Source: a virus | DNA: 31,934 bases | Strand: one strand, 5' to 3' | Virus record (IMG/VR): IMGVR_UViG_3300020395_000055 | Coordinates: 1 to 31,934 of that record | Shown: positions 29,289 to 31,934 of the stretch, piece by piece | Numbering within the stretch: position 1 is the stretch's first letter | Layout of the letters: each line of letters opens with the position of its first letter | The notes under the pieces: model-generated | Seen by the model: only the letters and a program-made list of their open reading frames with translations | What the model was told of the DNA's origin: nothing | The model's database searches: none | Position numbers and translations under genes: made by a program

Positions 29289-29830
29289 TCAATGATGTCC
29301 TCCAACTTAAACAGTGATAAAAATTCTATCTTATTATGATCCCAAATCTCATGGTCTTCCATCCTATCAACGATAGCAACCACACGATTGACAGTGTAAC
29401 CTGCACCACGTAGCACGTTAACTGCCTTCATAGCACTACCACCTGTAGTAGTAACATCTTCCAACACAGTAACGACAGCACCCTTCTCAGGTTTGTTACC
29501 TTCAATCACTTCCTTGGTGCCATATCCTTTAGGATTCTTCCTAATAATAAGAGCATCGATGTGTCCACCCTTATAGAATGCTCTCTGTGCAACACCACAT
29601 ACCAGTGGGTCTCCTCCCAGTGTTAGTCCACCGACTGCTACTGACTTAGGAGCTAGCATCTTTACCATCAGAGATGATACACATGCATTACCTTCACACG
29701 ATAGTGTTACAGGTTTGCAATTAATATAATGCTCTGATTCCTTACCAGATGATAGTGTATAGTTGCCCTTTTTATATGCTCTCTCCTTTAGCAGTGAGAG
29801 AAGCGTCGCTTTGTGCATTGTATCTGTCAT
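29285..29830 (-). CDS. pyrE: Orotate phosphoribosyltransferase (PyrE), 181 aa
   Basis: The PRPP-binding motif is VVTVLEDVTTTGGSA (residues 119-133), preceded by IIRKNPKGYGTKEVIEG (95-111), the flexible catalytic loop of OPRTases. The N-terminal YTLSSGKESEHYINCKP (24-40) is the orotate-binding segment. It converts orotate and PRPP to OMP in pyrimidine synthesis. Length (181) is near that of the short bacterial enzyme. Its stop and start overlap both neighbours by ATGA. Together with thyX and glutaredoxin in this operon it supports nucleotide supply. A second ATG four codons in is a possible start. Confidence 0.93.
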   Translation of the reverse strand: MTDTMHKATLLSLLKERAYKKGNYTLSSGKESEHYINCKPVTLSCEGNACVSSLMVKMLAPKSVAVGGLTLGGDPLVCGVAQRAFYKGGHIDALIIRKNPKGYGTKEVIEGNKPEKGAVVTVLEDVTTTGGSAMKAVNVLRGAGYTVNRVVAIVDRMEDHEIWDHNKIEFLSLFKLEDIIE

Positions 29831-30141
29831 TTCTTAGGCTGCTTCTTAGGTGGTTGCTTAGGTTTGTTAGTTTTATACATGGCAGGTTGTCGAGTACCCT
29901 TAGTCCATAACATCCTGACCATACAGTTACCGAGATAGTCATAGTATTTGTCAAAGATAGAGACAGCATCTCCCATCACTAAATCAAACCAAGTCTTACC
30001 ATCCTTCTTGAGTTCAAGTAGATAAGCATTGGTTGGGAGTGTCTTATCTTCTGCCTTATCAGGTGTCACGTTAGTGTATAAGATTAACACTCCATGACCT
30101 GCGTCATTAATCTCTGTTACTTGCTCTTTAGTAAGCATCAT
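29827..30141 (-). CDS. Hypothetical protein with basic Pro/Lys tail, 104 aa
   Basis: The product (MMLTKEQVTEINDAGHGVLI...) appears beta-rich in its centre (GHGVLILYTNVTPD, NAYLLELKKDGKTWFDLVMG), with FDKYYDYLGNCMVRMLW after it. The C-terminal 15 residues are Lys, Pro and Gln only (KPKQPPKKQPKK), which may bind nucleic acid. It overlaps both the DUF6433-like gene and pyrE by ATGA junctions. No known family is recognised. Confidence 0.75.
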   Translation of the reverse strand: MMLTKEQVTEINDAGHGVLILYTNVTPDKAEDKTLPTNAYLLELKKDGKTWFDLVMGDAVSIFDKYYDYLGNCMVRMLWTKGTRQPAMYKTNKPKQPPKKQPKK

Positions 30142-30578
30142 GGACGACCTCGATTACCCCACTTAATACTAGGAAATGCTTCCTTAACAACTGCATGGGT
30201 AATACGATACCTCTTGTGTAAATTCTTGTTGATTGCTTTAACAACTACATCTGCTTCACTCTCATGAAGTCCTTCCAGTAGTTGAATAAACATACTTTCA
30301 ATCTTCATGGTTGCTACGTTATCAGCACCACCTTTGAAGTAATAGTATAGTTTATTTGCTTCCTTCTCAAGGAGGGTATGCTCTGTGCCCTTGGGTGCTT
30401 CATTAGGTCGGTAAGGAACCTCACCTAGTGGGACACGTGGCACTAAAGTATCATCAAAGTTAGCAACAAAGATCATCCTAAGTCCAGGAGTATTGTTATC
30501 CTGTAGGATTTTAATCTTCTGTGCTTTGGTCTTTGCATTATGTGCTTTCTGAAGCACTTCAGATATCATCAGTTTCAT
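30138..30578 (-). CDS. Conserved cyanophage-type protein, DUF6433-like, 146 aa
   Basis: The protein begins MKLMISEVLQKAHNAKTKAQ, then KIKILQDNNTPGLRMIFVAN (residues 22-41), PYRPNEAPKGTEHTLLEKEA and KIESMFIQLLEGLHESEADV. This L-x-x-NxTxxLRxIxxANFDxxxxxxLPxGxxPYxxNxxPxGxxHTxLxxExxxLYxF pattern is found in many T4-like marine phages, in a family I recall as DUF6433. The C-terminus (KEAFPSIKWGNRGRP) is basic. It is probably helical. The role is not known; a clamp-loader or transcription role is possible from its place near replication genes but is not shown. The 15-base gap upstream holds no clear signal. Confidence 0.7.
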   Translation of the reverse strand: MKLMISEVLQKAHNAKTKAQKIKILQDNNTPGLRMIFVANFDDTLVPRVPLGEVPYRPNEAPKGTEHTLLEKEANKLYYYFKGGADNVATMKIESMFIQLLEGLHESEADVVVKAINKNLHKRYRITHAVVKEAFPSIKWGNRGRP

Positions 30579-30593
30579 TTTAAAAACACGTGG

Positions 30594-30830
30594 TTATTCT
30601 TCGTCTTCAACTATTGTATCATCTTCTTCCGTAATACGCAAGTACAATAGTTCTGTGGGGTCAACTGGACCATCGGCATCTTGCATCTCAGGGTGCATAA
30701 CAAGTTGAGCATAGTCTGCTCTTGCTCTCCACTCATCAAATACATGCTTAAGATTCCATGCTACTACAAATCCTAGCAGAAAACTCCCGATTGTCAAGAA
30801 GAAACTGGTGTATAAAAAAGTTAACTCCAT
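30594..30830 (-). CDS. Small single-span membrane protein, 78 aa
   Basis: A hydrophobic segment at residues 5-25 (FLYTSFFLTIGSFLLGFVVA) is followed by a cytoplasmic-type tail that is acidic at the end (EEDDTIVEDEE). It has a very strong ribosome binding site, AAGGAGG, 6 bases before the ATG, the best in the window, so it may be made at high level. It lies in the replication operon between two hydrophilic proteins. No family is recognised. Confidence 0.8.
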   Translation of the reverse strand: MELTFLYTSFFLTIGSFLLGFVVAWNLKHVFDEWRARADYAQLVMHPEMQDADGPVDPTELLYLRITEEDDTIVEDEE

Positions 30831-30857
30831 CTGTTTCCTCCTTAGGTATGTCTGATC

Positions 30858-31208
30858 TTATTTAGAGGACTTGCGAGGTCTTCCTGGTTTCCTTGTATCA
30901 TAGTATGATTGTGCATCATCAATAAGTTTCTGAAGATAGTTTCTAACCTTCCTTGCTTGAGGTTTAGGCATGTTACTGTATGCTTCAGTCATATACTTAT
31001 CTCGTGCAATGTATTGACTCAATTCATTGACTGCCTGTGTCAACTCATCCATCGATGAGGACTCAATCAATTCTCCTGTTTGCTTTCTAGTCCATCCATT
31101 AGATGTAAGATACATCTTCATGTCAAATAAAAATCGACCATTCATCATAGCTTCATCTATGCTGCGGTCGATTAGTGTGTAAATTTCATTAGGATCTTGA
31201 AGCTTCAT
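30858..31208 (-). CDS. Hypothetical helical protein with AT-hook-like C-terminus, 116 aa
   Basis: The protein is helical (IYTLIDRSIDEAMMNGRFLF, then WTRKQTGELIESSSMDELTQ and ARKVRNYLQKLIDDAQSYYD). The last residues are RKPGRPRKSSK, close to the AT-hook core PRGRP/PGRPRK that binds the minor groove of A+T-rich DNA. A DNA-binding role would fit its replication-operon context, but a single short basic motif is weak evidence. It starts on the TAATG of the glutaredoxin gene and ends 27 bases before the strong ribosome binding site of the next gene. Confidence 0.75.
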   Translation of the reverse strand: MKLQDPNEIYTLIDRSIDEAMMNGRFLFDMKMYLTSNGWTRKQTGELIESSSMDELTQAVNELSQYIARDKYMTEAYSNMPKPQARKVRNYLQKLIDDAQSYYDTRKPGRPRKSSK

Positions 31209-31459
31209 TACAGATACTGGTTTTCTCGAAGGTATTTAACAGTTTCGGTGCAACCACCCATCTTGTGTCCAGCAATGATAACTTGCGGAAAGGTGGCACC
31301 TTGTCCAAATTCTTGTTGGAACTGCTGCCTAGTAAAGTTAACATCTAATTTGTATTCTGCAAAGCCCCAACCCTTACTTTTGTAAACTTCCTTAATCTTT
31401 GTACAGAATGCACATCCATTTCTGGTATAGATTGCGGTGTTACCTATAGTTTTGGCCAT
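31208..31459 (-). CDS. nrdC: Glutaredoxin (NrdC-like), 83 aa
   Basis: The active site is CAFC (Cys16 and Cys19) in IYTRNGCAFC, with the cis-Pro motif TFPQVI (residues 56-61, Pro58) and GGCTET at 68-73, the glutathione-binding turn. Length (83) is right for a monothiol/dithiol glutaredoxin. It likely supplies electrons to ribonucleotide reductase, as T4 NrdC does, for dNTP synthesis. The ribosome binding site is poor (upstream is A/T-rich). A terminator for the upstream gene and a CTAAATA element lie just before it. Confidence 0.93.
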   Translation of the reverse strand: MAKTIGNTAIYTRNGCAFCTKIKEVYKSKGWGFAEYKLDVNFTRQQFQQEFGQGATFPQVIIAGHKMGGCTETVKYLRENQYL

Positions 31460-31476
31460 TTTTTAATAAAGGGGAG

Positions 31477-31502
31477 AAAAAAAGGTCACCCTTAGGTGAC
31501 CC
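31477..31502 (-). terminator. Intrinsic terminator after the outer-membrane-like gene
   Basis: On the minus strand GGTCACC-TAAG-GGTGACC forms a seven-pair stem with a four-base loop, followed by a run of seven T (31483-31477). It lies in the gap between the gene ending at 31531 and nrdC, so the outer-membrane-like gene would form its own transcript. Confidence 0.85.
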
Positions 31503-31504
31503 TT

Positions 31505-31511
31505 TATTTAG
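31505..31511 (-). promoter_or_regulatory. Candidate late-type element (CTAAATA) before the terminator
   Basis: The minus strand reads TACTAAATAAAGG, just upstream of the terminator stem. As a promoter it would start inside or next to the hairpin, which would then be less stable and let transcription continue into nrdC. The match is to the CTAAATA variant only, and the site may be chance. Confidence 0.3.
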
Positions 31512-31530
31512 TATGATATTAACCTAGCAC

Positions 31531-31920
31531 TTAGAAAGTGAACTTAACACCTGCTTTTGCTCCCCAGTTAACTAGAGACTCACCAGCAGAATCTTCATCA
31601 GTAGCACCAGAGATCTCTCCGTATACAGATGTAGCATCAGCGATTGCATAAGATGCACCAACCTTACCAGAGAAGTCAAGGTCTGTATCATCAGTAGACT
31701 CAGCATGATTCAATGCAGGACCACCTTGGATGTAGTAAGCAACCTTACCTGTTTCGTTTACTCCCTCATAACCTACATGAACGTCTGTAGAGGCAGAAGA
31801 ATAGCTTCCATCAGGATAGCTCAAGTTTGACTCGACATTCACATAAGGACCAGCAAAAGCTGCACCAGCGAGTAGGAATGGAGATGCTGCAACAGCAGCG
31901 ATTGTTGATTTAATAGACAT
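31531..31920 (-). CDS. Secreted beta-barrel-like outer membrane protein, 129 aa
   Basis: Residues 1-23 are a signal peptide (MSIKSTIAAVAASPFLLAGA, cut after AFA). The mature protein of 106 residues alternates hydrophobic and polar residues in short strands (YVNVESNLSYPDGSYS, STDVHVGYEG, KVAYYIQGGPALN, FSGKVGASYAIAD, TSVYGEISGA) and ends on GAKAGVKFTF. The terminal Phe and strand pattern are the usual outer membrane barrel signal. Six to eight strands would fit. A phage-made outer membrane protein might alter receptors or prevent superinfection, but this is inference. It has its own terminator and is not part of the replication operon. The promoter would lie at the edge or beyond the window. 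Confidence 0.8.
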   Translation of the reverse strand: MSIKSTIAAVAASPFLLAGAAFAGPYVNVESNLSYPDGSYSSASTDVHVGYEGVNETGKVAYYIQGGPALNHAESTDDTDLDFSGKVGASYAIADATSVYGEISGATDEDSAGESLVNWGAKAGVKFTF

Positions 31921-31934
31921 GTTTTTGTTTAAGT

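Overview
This window looks like part of the genome of a T4-like cyanophage, a contractile-tailed virus of marine Synechococcus or Prochlorococcus. It is A+T-rich and very densely packed. Many neighbouring genes overlap by 1-4 bases (ATGA or TAATG junctions). It combines T4-type baseplate, head and replication genes (gp4, gp5, gp26, gp27, gp32, gp33, gp48, gp51, gp53, probably gp54) with the metabolic genes typical of cyanophages: talC, cp12, cpeT, phoH, thyX, pyrE, a glutaredoxin and 2-oxoglutarate/Fe(II) oxygenases. No tRNA, rRNA, CRISPR array, insertion sequence or gene-free stretch over about 110 bases was seen.

Almost all genes are on the minus strand, so transcription runs from high to low coordinates. 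From right to left the layout is as follows. (1) 31920-24086: a secreted beta-barrel-like protein and a terminator, then a nucleotide and replication operon: glutaredoxin, four small conserved proteins, pyrE, a membrane protein, thyX, an FmdB-like protein, phoH, a RecB/Cas4-like nuclease, an oxygenase, gp33, a DUF1825 protein, gp32 and a histidine-rich exported protein. (2) 24037-24060: a strong, probably bidirectional terminator. (3) 22273-23999: gp48 and gp53, the only plus-strand genes, with a late-type promoter buried in gp4. (4) 22226-8469: a late structural operon of gp4, an unknown protein, a gp54-like protein, gp26, gp51, two giant paralogous tape-measure-like proteins (one with an M15 peptidase domain), gp27 and gp5. 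A small cp12-orf-cpeT cassette sits between gp27 and gp5. (5) 8434-5134: a run of eleven small metabolic or unknown genes, including talC, two dioxygenase-fold proteins and a Phd-antitoxin-like protein. It starts at a near-consensus sigma70 promoter and ends at an intrinsic terminator. (6) 5026-1: three large tail-fibre-like virion proteins, the last cut by the window edge.

The regulatory signals fit a two-phase programme. Sequences close to the T4 late promoter (TATAAATA, or the variants CTAAATA and AATAAATA) precede structural genes. Sigma70-like promoters (TTGACA-17-TACTAT before gp32, TTGCCA-17-TATAAT before the talC region, TGCTATAAT before cp12) precede replication and metabolic genes. 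The metabolic cargo fits the known cyanophage strategy: cp12 inhibits the Calvin cycle, talC favours the pentose phosphate pathway, and pyrE, thyX and glutaredoxin support nucleotide synthesis. All functional calls come from reading motifs by eye; no database search was run.
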